From: Streptomyces sp. SID12488
GTDB lineage: Bacteria; Actinomycetota; Actinomycetes; Streptomycetales; Streptomycetaceae
DNA length: 64,000 nucleotides
Assembly: GCF_010548275.1 (NCBI RefSeq)
Contig: NZ_JAAGLT010000038.1
Span: 1-64,000, forward strand
Direction: 5' to 3'
The notes beneath the pieces were generated by a model that was given only the letters and a program-made list of their open reading frames with translations, was not told where the DNA came from and searched no databases. The position numbers and the translations under genes were made by a program. Positions 16,518 through 26,287 of the stretch are shown in pieces (within the stretch, counting starts at the first letter, position 1; each line of letters begins with the position of its first letter).

Positions 16518-16728
16518 GGGTCCCCCCACGTGTCCCCCCTACGGACCGGCCCCACCCCGTCCATGTCCCCCAAAGGACGCTAAGCCGGAATCACAGGCTC
16601 CGGACAAGGCTTATCCGGACATTACGAACTCTTTAGACACTGGGGACACTGCCCTGAGCCCGCAACTCACCCGTAACCTGTGGCGCGACCACTTGAGCAC
16701 ACGGCACACGAGAGCGAGGCAGCACCCC

Positions 16729-17943
16729 ATGCCCCCCTTCGATGTCCCCGAGGGCGACCCCTTCGGCCCGCACAACCTCCCTTACGGTGTGTTCTCCCCG
16801 GCCGGCTCCACGGACCGCCGGGTCGGCGTCCGTCTCGGCGACCATGTCCTGGACGCGGGCGCGGCAGCCGCCGCACTCGGCTCCCCCTACGTCTCCGTAC
16901 TGGCCCGCCCGACCCTCAACCCCCTTCTCGCCGCGGGCCGCACCACCTGGTCCGACATCCGCCGCGCTCTCACGGCCTGGGTCACGGTGCCGTCCCACCA
17001 GGACGCCGTCGCCCCCCTCCTGCACCCCCTCTCGTCGGTGACGCTGCACCTTCCCTTCGAGGTCGCGGACTACGTCGACTTCTACGCCTCCGAGAACCAC
17101 GCCCGGAACGTCGGCCAGATCTTCCGCCCCGACGCCGCGGACTCCCTGACCCCCAACTGGAAGCATCTGCCGATCGGTTACCACGGCCGCTCGGGCACGG
17201 TCGTGGTGTCCGGCACGGAGGTCGTACGCCCGTCGGGCCAGCGCAAGGCCCCCACCGACCCGGCCCCGCTCTTCGGCCCGTCGGTCCGCCTGGACATCGA
17301 GGCGGAGGTCGGCTTCGTGGTGGGGACACCGTCGTCCATGGGCAGCCCCGTGGCACTGTCAGCGTTCCGGGACCACGTCTTCGGCCTCTGCCTCCTGAAC
17401 GACTGGTCCGCCCGCGACATCCAGGCCTGGGAGTACGTCCCGCTGGGCCCGTTTCTCGGCAAGTCCTTCGCCACGTCCGTCTCGGCGTGGATCACACCGC
17501 TGGACGCCCTGGAGGATGCCCGTATCGCCCCGCCTGCCCGCACCCACCCTCTGCTTCCCTACCTCGACGACGCCGAGGAGGAGCCCGGCGGCTACGACCT
17601 GCGTATCTCCGTCGCCGTGAACGGCCACACCATCTCCGAGCCCCCCTTCTCCACCATGTACTGGACGGCCGCACAGCAACTCGCCCACATGACCGTCAAC
17701 GGTGCCTCCCTGCGCACCGGCGACCTCTACGGCTCGGGCACGGTCAGCGGCCCCACCGAACGAGAACGCGGCTCCCTCCTCGAACTCACCTGGAACGGCA
17801 CCGCCCCCCTCGACCTCCCCACCGGCAAGCGCACCTTCCTGGAGGACGGCGACCAGGTCACCCTGACCGCCTGGGCCCCGGGTCCGAACGGCACCCGCGT
17901 AGGCCTGGGCGAGGTGACGGGCCACATCACTCCGCCGAGCTGA
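16729..17943 (+). CDS. fahA: Fumarylacetoacetase
   Basis: A 404-residue protein from the ATG at 16729 (MPPFDVPEGDPFGPHNLPYG, the classic FAH N-terminus). Conserved blocks include DFYASENHARNVGQIFR (metal-binding Asp and catalytic His region), PIGYHGRSGTVVVSGTEVVRP, LDIEAEVGFVVG (Glu metal ligands), NDWSARDIQAWEYVPLGPFLGKSF and LYGSGTVSGP. It hydrolyses 4-fumarylacetoacetate to fumarate and acetoacetate, the last step of tyrosine/homogentisate breakdown. No homogentisate dioxygenase or 4-hydroxyphenylpyruvate dioxygenase gene lies nearby, so the pathway is split, as is common in Streptomyces. It is transcribed alone, divergent from the ATP-grasp gene with a 211-bp AT-richer gap. Confidence 0.94.
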   Translation: MPPFDVPEGDPFGPHNLPYGVFSPAGSTDRRVGVRLGDHVLDAGAAAAALGSPYVSVLARPTLNPLLAAGRTTWSDIRRALTAWVTVPSHQDAVAPLLHPLSSVTLHLPFEVADYVDFYASENHARNVGQIFRPDAADSLTPNWKHLPIGYHGRSGTVVVSGTEVVRPSGQRKAPTDPAPLFGPSVRLDIEAEVGFVVGTPSSMGSPVALSAFRDHVFGLCLLNDWSARDIQAWEYVPLGPFLGKSFATSVSAWITPLDALEDARIAPPARTHPLLPYLDDAEEEPGGYDLRISVAVNGHTISEPPFSTMYWTAAQQLAHMTVNGASLRTGDLYGSGTVSGPTERERGSLLELTWNGTAPLDLPTGKRTFLEDGDQVTLTAWAPGPNGTRVGLGEVTGHITPPS

Positions 17944-18064
17944 GCGAACGCCGTGGCAGCAGGGAGCAGTGGGCGGGGCAGGCGATCCGGCACCGGGAGA
18001 GGGAAACGGGCGCGCCTTCGGCCCCGCCCCGCGCACTCCCCCGATAACCAGCCCCCTCCACCCT

Positions 18065-20125
18065 CTACATCCAGTCCTCCGGCTCGGGCTCCATGTCCAT
18101 CTCGGGCCAGTCGTCGGGCCCCGCCCGGTCCGGTGCCGGCCCGGATCTCGCGCCCTCGCCCGCGCTGCCCGTGGAGCCGGGCGCGGTCCCCGCCCCGGAC
18201 GCCGGCGCCCCGCCCAGCGCCGCGAGCGCCTTCAGCACACCCTCCCCGTAGGTGGCGAGCTTCTTCTCGCCCACCCCGCTGATTCCGCCCAGCTCAGCGA
18301 CCGACTCGGGCCAGACACTGACGATCTCCCTGAGCGTGGCATCGTGGAAGATGACGTACGCCGGAACCCCCTGCTCACGGGCCTGTTCACCACGCCAGGT
18401 CCGCAGTGCCTCGAACGCCGGCTGCAGCTCCGCGGACAGCTCGGCCGCCGCTGCCGCTGCCTTCGCCTTCCGCTCGCCCCGGCCGCCGGCCGACCGCGCG
18501 GTCGCCGCCTTCTTCGGTTCCTTCCGCAAGGGCACGTCCCGCTCGCGCCGCAGCACCGACCCGCTCTCCTCGGTCAGCACCAGCGTCCCGTACTCCCCCT
18601 CGACCGCGAGGAGTCCCTGCGCCAGCATCTGCCGTACGACGCCGCGCCATTCGCCCTCGGCCAGTTCCTCGCCGATGCCGAACACGGAGAGCTGGTCGTG
18701 GTCGAACTGGATCACCTTGGCGGTCCGCCGACCCAGCAGAATGTCCACGATCTGCACCGCGCCGAACTTCTGCCGCCGCTCACGCTCCAGCCGCCACACC
18801 GTCGACAGCACCTTCTGCGCGGCGACCGTGCCGTCCCATGTCTCCGGTGGCACCAGGCACGTGTCGCAGTTGCCGCAACCACCCGGCTCCGGGTCCTGCC
18901 CGAAGTAGGCCAGCAGCTGACTGCGTCGGCACTGCACCGTCTCGCACAGGGCCAGCATCGCGTCCAGGTGGGCGGCGGACCTGCGCCGGTGCGCCTCGTC
19001 GCCGTCCCCGCCCTGGATCAGTTTCCGTTGCTGTATGACGTCGTTCAGTCCGTACGCCATCCAGGCGGTGGACGGCAGTCCGTCGCGTCCCGCGCGGCCC
19101 GTCTCCTGGTAGTAGCCCTCGACGGACTTGGGCAGGTCGTAGTGGGCGACGAACCGGACATCGGGTTTGTCGATGCCCATGCCGAAGGCGATGGTCGCCA
19201 CGACGACGAGACCGTCCTCCCGCAGGAAGCGTGACTGGTGAGCCGCACGCGTGCCCGCGTCCAGTCCCGCGTGGTACGGCACCGCCCGCACGCCGTTGGC
19301 GGACAGGAACTCCGCCGTGCGCTCCACGGAGTTCCGCGAGAGGCAGTAGACGATGCCGGCGTCGCCCGCGTGCTCCTCCTTCAGGAAGGACAGCAGCTGC
19401 TTCTTGGGGTCGGCCTTGGGAACGATCCGGTACTGGATGTTGGGCCGGTCGAAACTCGCCACGAAGTGACGGGCGTCCGGCATGCCCAGCCGCTGGGTGA
19501 TCTCCTGGTGCGTGGCGTGCGTGGCCGTCGCCGTGAGCGCGATCCGCGGGACGTCCGGCCAGCGCTCGCCCAGCAACGACAGCGCCAGGTAGTCGGGCCG
19601 GAAGTCGTGCCCCCACGACGAGACGCAGTGTGCCTCGTCGATGGCGAAAACAGCGATCTTCCCGCGTGAGAGCAGGTCCAGTGACGACTCCAGACGCAGC
19701 CGCTCCGGAGCCAGGTACAGGAGGTCCAGCTCTCCGGCCAGGAACTCGGCCTCCACGACCCGCCGCTCGTCGAAGTCCTGCGTGGAGTTCATGAACCCGG
19801 CCCGCACACCGAGCGCCCGCAGTGCGTCCACCTGGTCCTGCATCAGCGCGATGAGCGGCGAGACGACGATCCCCGTACCCGGTCTGACCAGGGACGGAAT
19901 CTGGTAGCAGAGCGACTTGCCGCCACCGGTCGGCATCAGGACGACGGCGTCGCCGCCCGCCACCACATGCTCGATGACGGCTGCCTGCTCGCCGCGGAAG
20001 GAGTCGTACCCGAAGACCCGGTGCAGCGTGGCCAGCGCCTCGCTGCCCTCCGCCCCGACCGCTCCCGGACCCTCTCCGGCTTCCGTCATCACACCCGACC
20101 CGCCCATCACGCTCATCGCGCTCAT
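18065..20125 (-). CDS. recQ: ATP-dependent DNA helicase RecQ
   Basis: A 686-residue 3'-5' helicase. Motif I is MPTGGGKSLCYQIP, motif II AIDEAHCVSSWGHDFRP (DEAH with the RecQ aromatic-rich loop), motif V GIVYCLSRNSVE and motif VI GYYQETGRAGRDGL. The RecQ-Ct zinc module CRRSQLLAYFG...CGNCDTC and a C-terminal HRDC domain (QPAFEALRTWRGEQARE to YGEGVLKAL) complete the standard three-part plan; the last 40 residues are acidic low complexity. The ATG at 20125 has GGGGGA at proper spacing; an in-frame ATG at 20170 does not. It acts in DNA repair and recombination fork processing. Convergent with fahA and divergent from the secreted-protein gene. Confidence 0.94.
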   Translation of the reverse strand: MSAMSVMGGSGVMTEAGEGPGAVGAEGSEALATLHRVFGYDSFRGEQAAVIEHVVAGGDAVVLMPTGGGKSLCYQIPSLVRPGTGIVVSPLIALMQDQVDALRALGVRAGFMNSTQDFDERRVVEAEFLAGELDLLYLAPERLRLESSLDLLSRGKIAVFAIDEAHCVSSWGHDFRPDYLALSLLGERWPDVPRIALTATATHATHQEITQRLGMPDARHFVASFDRPNIQYRIVPKADPKKQLLSFLKEEHAGDAGIVYCLSRNSVERTAEFLSANGVRAVPYHAGLDAGTRAAHQSRFLREDGLVVVATIAFGMGIDKPDVRFVAHYDLPKSVEGYYQETGRAGRDGLPSTAWMAYGLNDVIQQRKLIQGGDGDEAHRRRSAAHLDAMLALCETVQCRRSQLLAYFGQDPEPGGCGNCDTCLVPPETWDGTVAAQKVLSTVWRLERERRQKFGAVQIVDILLGRRTAKVIQFDHDQLSVFGIGEELAEGEWRGVVRQMLAQGLLAVEGEYGTLVLTEESGSVLRRERDVPLRKEPKKAATARSAGGRGERKAKAAAAAAELSAELQPAFEALRTWRGEQAREQGVPAYVIFHDATLREIVSVWPESVAELGGISGVGEKKLATYGEGVLKALAALGGAPASGAGTAPGSTGSAGEGARSGPAPDRAGPDDWPEMDMEPEPEDWM

Positions 20126-20419
20126 CGTCGTGTCCCCCGTACGTCGCGCCTCGACCACTGCGTCCACCATAGGGGCCCGCACCGACAGCCCCGGAGTTAT
20201 CCACAGGCAGCCCTGCCGCACCCCTGTCCCGTTGCACCGGGCCTCTCCCCCGGGCCGGGGTGTTCAGCCCATCGGGCCCCTTCGCGTGGCGCCTCCGAAG
20301 GCCCCGGGACATGCTGCTCGGGCGGGACAAGGGGAGGCCCGCCGAACGGACCGGCGCCCCGTGTGCGCCTCTCGGACCGGCGCCCTCCCGTGCGCCTCTC
20401 CCGCTCAAGGAGTGCCCAC

Positions 20420-21061
20420 ATGCCCCGCCGCCAGCTCAAGGTCGCCGTCGCCCTCGCCACGGCCGCCGCATCCCTCTCCCTGGCCGTCGCCCCCGCGCAC
20501 TCCGCGCCGGTCGACCCCGCCGACCCCACGGTCTGGACCGAGTCGGCAAAGACGCTCGAAGGCACCGCGAAGTACCAGTACGCCCCGTCCGCGGTCGCGG
20601 ACGGCTACAAGCCCGTCTTCTGCGGAGCCCACCCGACACTGGGTGGGATGGGCTTCCACTACATCAACGAGAAGCTCTACGGTTCACTCGATCCAGCGAA
20701 GCCGGCCGCTCTGCTGTACGAGGACAGGGCCAACGAGGACTGGATGGACGAGGCGTCCGACGCGAGCTGGGTCGACGGCCTCGACACGCCGGACGGGGGC
20801 ACTCCGCCTGTCGGCACCCCGAGCGCCGACGCCGACTCGCGCAGGCTCGTCGCCGCGGAGTGGATCGTGGTGGACAAGGACCAGGATCTGGCGACCGACG
20901 ACGACCGGCCCAGCATGTTCGGTGTCCCCTTCGACGGTCCGATGCTCGGCCACGCGCCCGGCATGCCGATCCACTACGACCTGCACGCCTGGGTCTGGAA
21001 GAACAACCCCAGCGGCACGTTCGCCCGCTGGAATCCCACGGTGACGTGCCCGACGCCATGA
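20420..21061 (+). CDS. Secreted protein of unknown function
   Basis: A 213-residue precursor with a clear signal peptide (MPRRQLKVAVALATAAASLS, cleavage near APAHSAP at about residue 32). The mature protein contains FCGAHPTLGGMGFHYINEKL, LDPAKPAALLYEDR, RRLVAAEWIVVD, and near the C-terminus FGVPFDGPMLGHAPGMPIHY then DLHAWVWKNNPSGTFA. Sequences with the GMGFHY...DPxxPxxLLYE...HYDLHxWxWxxNPxGxFxxxNP pattern recur in many bacteria, to my recollection, without an assigned activity. Conserved His and acidic residues suggest metal or ligand binding. CAAGGAG supports the ATG. It ends at a strong bidirectional terminator shared with nuoN. Confidence 0.75.
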   Translation: MPRRQLKVAVALATAAASLSLAVAPAHSAPVDPADPTVWTESAKTLEGTAKYQYAPSAVADGYKPVFCGAHPTLGGMGFHYINEKLYGSLDPAKPAALLYEDRANEDWMDEASDASWVDGLDTPDGGTPPVGTPSADADSRRLVAAEWIVVDKDQDLATDDDRPSMFGVPFDGPMLGHAPGMPIHYDLHAWVWKNNPSGTFARWNPTVTCPTP

Positions 21062-21065
21062 ACAC

Positions 21066-21106
21066 GCGCAGGGCCCCGGTCCCACAAGGAGACCGGGGCC
21101 CTGCGC
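21066..21106. terminator. Strong bidirectional terminator between the secreted-protein gene and nuoN
   Basis: A perfect 16-bp inverted repeat: GCGCAGGGCCCCGGTC (21066-21081) and GACCGGGGCCCTGCGC (21091-21106), with a 9-nt loop. It lies between the converging 3' ends of the secreted-protein gene and the whole nuo operon, so it can end both transcripts. Confidence 0.92.
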
Positions 21107-21124
21107 AATCCGCGAAACCGCTGC

Positions 21125-22774
21125 TCAGCGCACGAAGACGCCCGCCTGGTTCGCCAGGTCGAGGAAGTACTGCGGCGCCACACCCAGCACCACGGTGACC
21201 GCCACCCCCACCCCGATCGCCGTCATGGTCAGCGGCGACGGCACGGCGACGGTGGGGCCGTCGGGCCGGGGCTCGCTGAAGAACATCAGCACGATCACCC
21301 TGATGTAGAAGAACGCGGCGATCGCCGACGAGATCACACCGACCACCACCAGCGATCCCGCGCCGCCCTCGGCCGCCGCCTTGAACACGGCGAACTTCCC
21401 GGCGAAGCCGGAGGTCAGCGGAATTCCGGCGAAAGCCAGCAGGAACACCGCGAACACGGCGGCCACCAGCGGCGAACGGCGTCCCAGCCCCGCCCACTTG
21501 GACAGGTGGGTCGCCTCTCCCCCGGCGTCCCGCACCAGGGTGACCACGGCGAACGCCCCGATCGTGACGAACGAGTACGCGCCCAGATAGAACAGGACGG
21601 AGGAGACCCCGTCCGGTGTCATCGCGATGACACCCGCGAGGATGAACCCGGCGTGCGCGATGGACGAGTAGGCCAGCAGCCGCTTGATGTCGGTCTGGGT
21701 GATCGCGACGATCGCGCCGCCCAGCATGGTGACGACCGCGACGCCCATCATGACCGGCCGCCAGTCCCAGCGCAGGCCCGGCAGCACGACGTACAGCAGC
21801 CGCAGCAGCGCGCCGAACGCCGCCACCTTCGTCGCCGCCGCCATGAAGCCCGTCACCGGGGTGGGCGCGCCCTGGTACACGTCCGGCGTCCACATGTGGA
21901 ACGGCACGGCGCCGACCTTGAACAGCAGACCCATGACGATCATCGCGGCGCCGATGAGCAGCAGCGCGTCGTTGCCCATGGTGTCGGCGAGTGCCGGGTC
22001 GACGTTCTTGATGGTGCCGTCGACGACCTGGGCGATCGTTCCGTACGACACCGAGCCCGCGTAGCCGTACAGCAGGGCGATGCCGAACAGGGTGAACGCG
22101 GAGGCGAAGGCGCCGAGCAGGAAGTACTTGACCGCGGCCTCCTGCGACATGAGCCGCTTGCGGCGGGCCAGGGCGCACAGCAGGTACAGCGGGAGCGAGA
22201 AGACTTCCAGGGCCACGAACAGGGTCAGCAGGTCGTTGGCCGAGGGGAAGACCAGCATGCCGCCGATCGCGAACAGCAGCAGCGGGAACACCTCGGTGGT
22301 GGTGAACCCGGCTTTCACCGCGGCCTGTTCGCTGTCGCTGCCCGGCACGGACGCGCCCTGCGCCGCGAACGAGTCGACGCGGTTGCCGTGGGCCTCGGGG
22401 TCGAGGCGCCGTTCGGCGAAGGTGAACAGTCCGACGAGTCCCGCGAGCAGGATCGTGCCCTGCAGGAACAGTGCGGGCCCGTCGACTGCGATCGCGCCCA
22501 TGGCCGCGATGCCGGCCTTGGTGGTGCCGTACCCGCTCGTCGCGAGCCCCACGACCGCGGCGAACGCGGCGGCGAGGGCGACGACGGACACGAACAGCTG
22601 TACGTAGTAGCGGGATTTGCGGGGCACGAACGCCTCGACCAGGATCCCGACGATCGCCGCACCGATGACGATCAGGGTGGGCGACAACTGCCCGTATTCG
22701 ATCTTCGGCGCGTCGATCTTGGAAATCGGATCGGCCGCCGTTGTCCACAGGCTGTGGACGGCTGCTGCGCTCAC
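21125..22774 (-). CDS. nuoN: NADH-quinone oxidoreductase subunit N
   Basis: A 549-residue membrane antiporter-like subunit of complex I with about 14 transmembrane helices, part of the proton-pumping arm next to NuoM. Typical blocks are LLIGAAMIVMGLLFKVGAVPFH (lysine of the transmembrane proton path), TPVTGFMAAATKVAAFGALLR and IKRLLAYSSIAHAGFI. It is the last gene of the operon, and its ATG overlaps the nuoM stop by four bases, indicating translational coupling. A periplasmic-loop insertion near residue 130 (an EAHGNRVDSFAAQGASVPGS-type stretch) is longer than in E. coli NuoN. A bidirectional terminator lies 18 bp beyond the stop. Confidence 0.95.
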   Translation of the reverse strand: MSAAAVHSLWTTAADPISKIDAPKIEYGQLSPTLIVIGAAIVGILVEAFVPRKSRYYVQLFVSVVALAAAFAAVVGLATSGYGTTKAGIAAMGAIAVDGPALFLQGTILLAGLVGLFTFAERRLDPEAHGNRVDSFAAQGASVPGSDSEQAAVKAGFTTTEVFPLLLFAIGGMLVFPSANDLLTLFVALEVFSLPLYLLCALARRKRLMSQEAAVKYFLLGAFASAFTLFGIALLYGYAGSVSYGTIAQVVDGTIKNVDPALADTMGNDALLLIGAAMIVMGLLFKVGAVPFHMWTPDVYQGAPTPVTGFMAAATKVAAFGALLRLLYVVLPGLRWDWRPVMMGVAVVTMLGGAIVAITQTDIKRLLAYSSIAHAGFILAGVIAMTPDGVSSVLFYLGAYSFVTIGAFAVVTLVRDAGGEATHLSKWAGLGRRSPLVAAVFAVFLLAFAGIPLTSGFAGKFAVFKAAAEGGAGSLVVVGVISSAIAAFFYIRVIVLMFFSEPRPDGPTVAVPSPLTMTAIGVGVAVTVVLGVAPQYFLDLANQAGVFVR

Positions 22775-24366
22775 TTGGCCGCCTCCACCTCGGGCTGGGG
22801 GTCCTTCTTCTGGACGTCGGACATGGTCTGCTTGACCGCCGGGTTGACGATGTCCGTCAAGGGCTTCGGATAGACGCCCAGGAAGATCAGCAGGACGATC
22901 AGTGGCGTCACGACCACGAGTTCACGCAGCCTGAGATCCGGCATCTCGGCGACCTCCGCCTTCACCGGGCCCGTCATCGTCCTCTGGTAGAGGACGAGGG
23001 TGTAGAGCGCGGCGAGGACGATGCCGAAGGTGGCGATGATGCCGACCACCGGGTAGCGCGCGAACGTGCCGACCAGGACCAGGAACTCGCTCACGAAGGG
23101 CGCGAGGCCCGGGAGCGACAGGGTCGCGAGCCCACCGATCAGGAACGTGCCGGCGAGCACCGGGGCGACCTTCTGGACGCCTCCGTAGTCGGCGATGAGC
23201 CGCGAGCCGCGCCGCGAGATCAGGAAGCCGGCCACCAGCATCAACGCGGCCGTCGAGATCCCGTGGTTGACCATGTACAGCGTCGCGCCCGACTGGCCCT
23301 GGCTGGTCATCGCGAAGATGCCCAGGACGATGAACCCGAAGTGCGAGATCGACGCGTACGCGACCAGCCGCTTGATGTCCCGCTGCCCGACCGCGAGCAG
23401 CGCCCCGTAGATGATGCTGATCAGCGCCAGTACGAGGATGACGGGCGTCGCCCACTTCGACGCCTCCGGGAACAGCTGGAGGCAGAAGCGGAGCATCGCG
23501 AAGGTGCCCACCTTGTCGACGACCGCCGTGATCAGCACGGCGACCGGCGTGGTGGCCTCCCCCATGGCGTTGGGCAGCCAGGTGTGCAGCGGCCACAGCG
23601 GCGCCTTCACCGCGAAGGCGAAGAAGAAGCCCAGGAACAGCCAGCGTTCGGTGTTCGTCGCCATGTGCAACGAGCCGTCGGCCCGTGCGGCGGCGATCTG
23701 CGTGAGCGAGAAGTTCCCGGCCACCACATAGAGGCCGATCACCGCAGCCAGCATGATCAGGCCGCCGACGAGGTTGTAGAGGAGGAACTTCACGGCCGCA
23801 TACGAGCGTTGGGTGGACGCCGTCTCCTCGCCGTGCTCGTGGGCACGGTCCCCGAAGCCGCCGATGAGGAAGTACATCGGGATGAGCATGGCTTCGAAGA
23901 AGATGTAGAAGAGGAAGACGTCGGTGGCCTCGAAGGAGATGATCACCATCGCCTCGACGGCCAGGATCAGCGCGAAGAAGCCCTGGGTTGGCCGCCAGCG
24001 CCCCGCAGCGAAGCTGCTAAGAGATGCGTCCCCGGTCTCCAGGGGGTCGGCGTCGTGCCAGCCGGCCAGGATCACGAACGGGATCAGCAGTGCGGTCAGC
24101 GCGATGAGCACCACGGCGATGCCGTCCACACCCAGCTCGTACCGCACCCCGAAGTCCTTGATCCAGGCGCGGGATTCGGTGAGCTGGTAGCGGTCGCCGC
24201 CCGGGTCGAAGCGCACCAGGACGACCGCGGCGAGCACCAGCGTGGCGAGCGAGACGAGCAGCGCCAGCCACTTGGCGGCGGTGCGCCGCGCGGCCGGTAC
24301 GGCCGCCGTGGCGATCGCCCCGAGGGCCGGGAGCGCCGCCGTCGCTGTCAGGAGGGGAAAGGACAT
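22771..24366 (-). CDS. nuoM: NADH-quinone oxidoreductase subunit M
   Basis: A 531-residue proton-translocating subunit of the membrane arm. Visible signatures: ALLIPFVILAGW, VFLFYIFFEAMLIPMYFLIG (conserved Glu in the amphipathic helix region), FAFAVKAPLWPLHTWLPNA (proton-path Lys), TPVAVLITAVVDKVGTFAMLR and KRLVAYASISHFGFIVLG. The ATG at 24366 (MSFPLLTATAALPALG) matches family starts; the frame stays open far upstream but that part overlaps nuoL on the same strand and is not real. Five bases separate it from the nuoL stop and it overlaps nuoN by four bases. Confidence 0.95.
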   Translation of the reverse strand: MSFPLLTATAALPALGAIATAAVPAARRTAAKWLALLVSLATLVLAAVVLVRFDPGGDRYQLTESRAWIKDFGVRYELGVDGIAVVLIALTALLIPFVILAGWHDADPLETGDASLSSFAAGRWRPTQGFFALILAVEAMVIISFEATDVFLFYIFFEAMLIPMYFLIGGFGDRAHEHGEETASTQRSYAAVKFLLYNLVGGLIMLAAVIGLYVVAGNFSLTQIAAARADGSLHMATNTERWLFLGFFFAFAVKAPLWPLHTWLPNAMGEATTPVAVLITAVVDKVGTFAMLRFCLQLFPEASKWATPVILVLALISIIYGALLAVGQRDIKRLVAYASISHFGFIVLGIFAMTSQGQSGATLYMVNHGISTAALMLVAGFLISRRGSRLIADYGGVQKVAPVLAGTFLIGGLATLSLPGLAPFVSEFLVLVGTFARYPVVGIIATFGIVLAALYTLVLYQRTMTGPVKAEVAEMPDLRLRELVVVTPLIVLLIFLGVYPKPLTDIVNPAVKQTMSDVQKKDPQPEVEAAK

Positions 24367-24371
24367 CGGTA

Positions 24372-26273
24372 TCAGACCGCCCTCATCAGCAGGGTCGCGG
24401 CGATGAGGATCGCCGCACCCCCGAACATCGAGACCGCGTACGAGCGCGCGTAGCCGTTCTGCAGCTTGCGGAGCCGTCCGGAGAGGCCGCCCATGGAGGC
24501 CGCCGTGCCGTTGACGACCCCGTCGACCAGGGTGTGGTCGACGTACACCAGGGAGCGTGTGAGGTGCTCTCCGCCGCGTACGAGGACGACGTGGTTGAAG
24601 TCGTCCTGGAGGAGGTCGCGCCGGGCGGCCCGGGTGAGCAGCGATCCGCGCGGAGCGACGACCGGGACCGGACGGCGCCCGTACTGGGCGTACGCGGTAC
24701 CGACGCCGATGACGAGCACGACCATGGTGGCCAGCGTGACCGTGAGGGCGCTGATCGGCGGGTGTCCGTGCGCGTGCTCGGTGACGGGCTCCAGCCAGTT
24801 CAGGAAGCGGTCGCCGATGCCGAAGATCCCGCCCGCGAAGACCGACCCGAAGGCCAGCACGATCATGGGGATCGTCATGGACTTCGGGGACTCGTGCGGG
24901 TGCGGCTCGTTGCCATTCTCGTCGGGCTGCCAGCGCTTCTCGCCGAAGAACGTCATCAGCATCACTCGCGTCATGTAGTACGCGGTGATGGCCGCGCCGA
25001 GCAGAGCCACGCCGCCGAGGATCCAGCCCTCGGTGCCACCCTTGGCGAACGCCGCCTCGATGATCTTGTCCTTGGAGAAGAAGCCGGACAGACCCGGGAA
25101 GCCGATGATGGCGAGGTAGCCGAGGCCGAAGGTCACGAAGGTGACGGGCATGTGCTTGCGCAGGCCGCCGTACTTCCTCATGTCGACCTCGTCGTTCATG
25201 CCGTGCATGACCGAGCCGGCGCCGAGGAACAGTCCGGCCTTGAAGAAGCCGTGGGTCACCAGGTGCATGATCGCGAAGACGTAGCCGATGGGGCCGAGGC
25301 CGGACGCGAGGATCATGTAGCCGATCTGCGACATGGTCGAGCCGGCCAGCGCCTTCTTGATGTCGTCCTTCGCGCAACCGACGATCGCACCGAAGAGGAG
25401 CGTGACGGCACCGACCACGGTGACCACCAACTGGGCGTCGGGCGCCGCGTTGAAGATCTCCCCGGACCGGACGATCAGGTACACGCCCGCGGTCACCATC
25501 GTCGCCGCGTGGATGAGGGCCGAGACCGGGGTCGGGCCCTCCATCGCGTCCCCGAGCCAGGACTGCAGCGGCACCTGGGCGGACTTGCCGCAGGCTGCGA
25601 GCAGCAGCATCAGGGCGATGGCGGTGAGCTTGCCCTCACCCGTCTCACCGGTGGCTTCGAGGACCGGCCCGAAGGTGAAGGTCCCGAAGGTGGTGAACAT
25701 CAGCATGATGGCGATCGACAGGCCCATGTCGCCGACACGGTTGACCAGGAACGCCTTCTTCGCGGCGGTCGCGGCGCTGGGCTTGTGCTGCCAGAAGCCG
25801 ATCAGGAGGAACGAGGCGAGGCCGACGCCCTCCCAGCCGACGTACAGCAGCAGGTAGTTGTCGGCGAGGACGAGCAGCAGCATCGCCGCGAGGAACAGGT
25901 TCAGATAGCCGAAGAAGCGGCGGCGCCGCTCGTCGTGCTCCATGTACCCGATCGAGTACACGTGGATCAGCGAGCCGACGCCGGTGATCAGCAGGACGAA
26001 CGTCATCGACAGTTGGTCGAGCTGGAAGGCGACGTCGGCCTGGAAGCCCTCGACAGGGACCCAGCTGAACAGGTGCTGCATCAGGGCGCGGTGCTCGGCG
26101 TCCTTGCCCAGCATGTCGACGAAGAGGACCACGCCGATCACGAAGGAGCCGGCGGCCAGCGCCGTGCCGATCCAGTGGCCGACGGCGTCCAGCCGCCGGC
26201 CGCCGCACAGCAGTACGGCCGCTCCGAGCAGAGGCGCCGCCACCAGCAGCGCAATCAGATTCTCAGCGTTCAC
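24372..26273 (-). CDS. nuoL: NADH-quinone oxidoreductase subunit L
   Basis: A 633-residue distal proton-pumping subunit of complex I. Recognisable segments: HVYSIGYMEHDERRRRFFGY, LLLYVGWEGVGLASFLLIGFW (conserved Glu), AAKKAFLVNRVGDMGLSIAI, SWLGDAMEGPTPVSALIHAA, DIKKALAGSTMSQIGYM and VTHGFFKAGLFLGAGSVMH. The C-terminal region holds the long lateral helix and last transmembrane segment (MFGGAAILIAATLLMRAV). It starts with GTG (MNAENLIALLVAAPLLG) 14 bp after the nuoK stop. Confidence 0.95.
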   Translation of the reverse strand: MNAENLIALLVAAPLLGAAVLLCGGRRLDAVGHWIGTALAAGSFVIGVVLFVDMLGKDAEHRALMQHLFSWVPVEGFQADVAFQLDQLSMTFVLLITGVGSLIHVYSIGYMEHDERRRRFFGYLNLFLAAMLLLVLADNYLLLYVGWEGVGLASFLLIGFWQHKPSAATAAKKAFLVNRVGDMGLSIAIMLMFTTFGTFTFGPVLEATGETGEGKLTAIALMLLLAACGKSAQVPLQSWLGDAMEGPTPVSALIHAATMVTAGVYLIVRSGEIFNAAPDAQLVVTVVGAVTLLFGAIVGCAKDDIKKALAGSTMSQIGYMILASGLGPIGYVFAIMHLVTHGFFKAGLFLGAGSVMHGMNDEVDMRKYGGLRKHMPVTFVTFGLGYLAIIGFPGLSGFFSKDKIIEAAFAKGGTEGWILGGVALLGAAITAYYMTRVMLMTFFGEKRWQPDENGNEPHPHESPKSMTIPMIVLAFGSVFAGGIFGIGDRFLNWLEPVTEHAHGHPPISALTVTLATMVVLVIGVGTAYAQYGRRPVPVVAPRGSLLTRAARRDLLQDDFNHVVLVRGGEHLTRSLVYVDHTLVDGVVNGTAASMGGLSGRLRKLQNGYARSYAVSMFGGAAILIAATLLMRAV

Positions 26274-26287
26274 GGTTCAGCGACCCC

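Noticed and set aside
24367..25377. Upstream extension of nuoM giving an 868-codon frame
   Set aside because: The extra part overlaps most of nuoL in a different frame on the same strand; the family start is at 24366.
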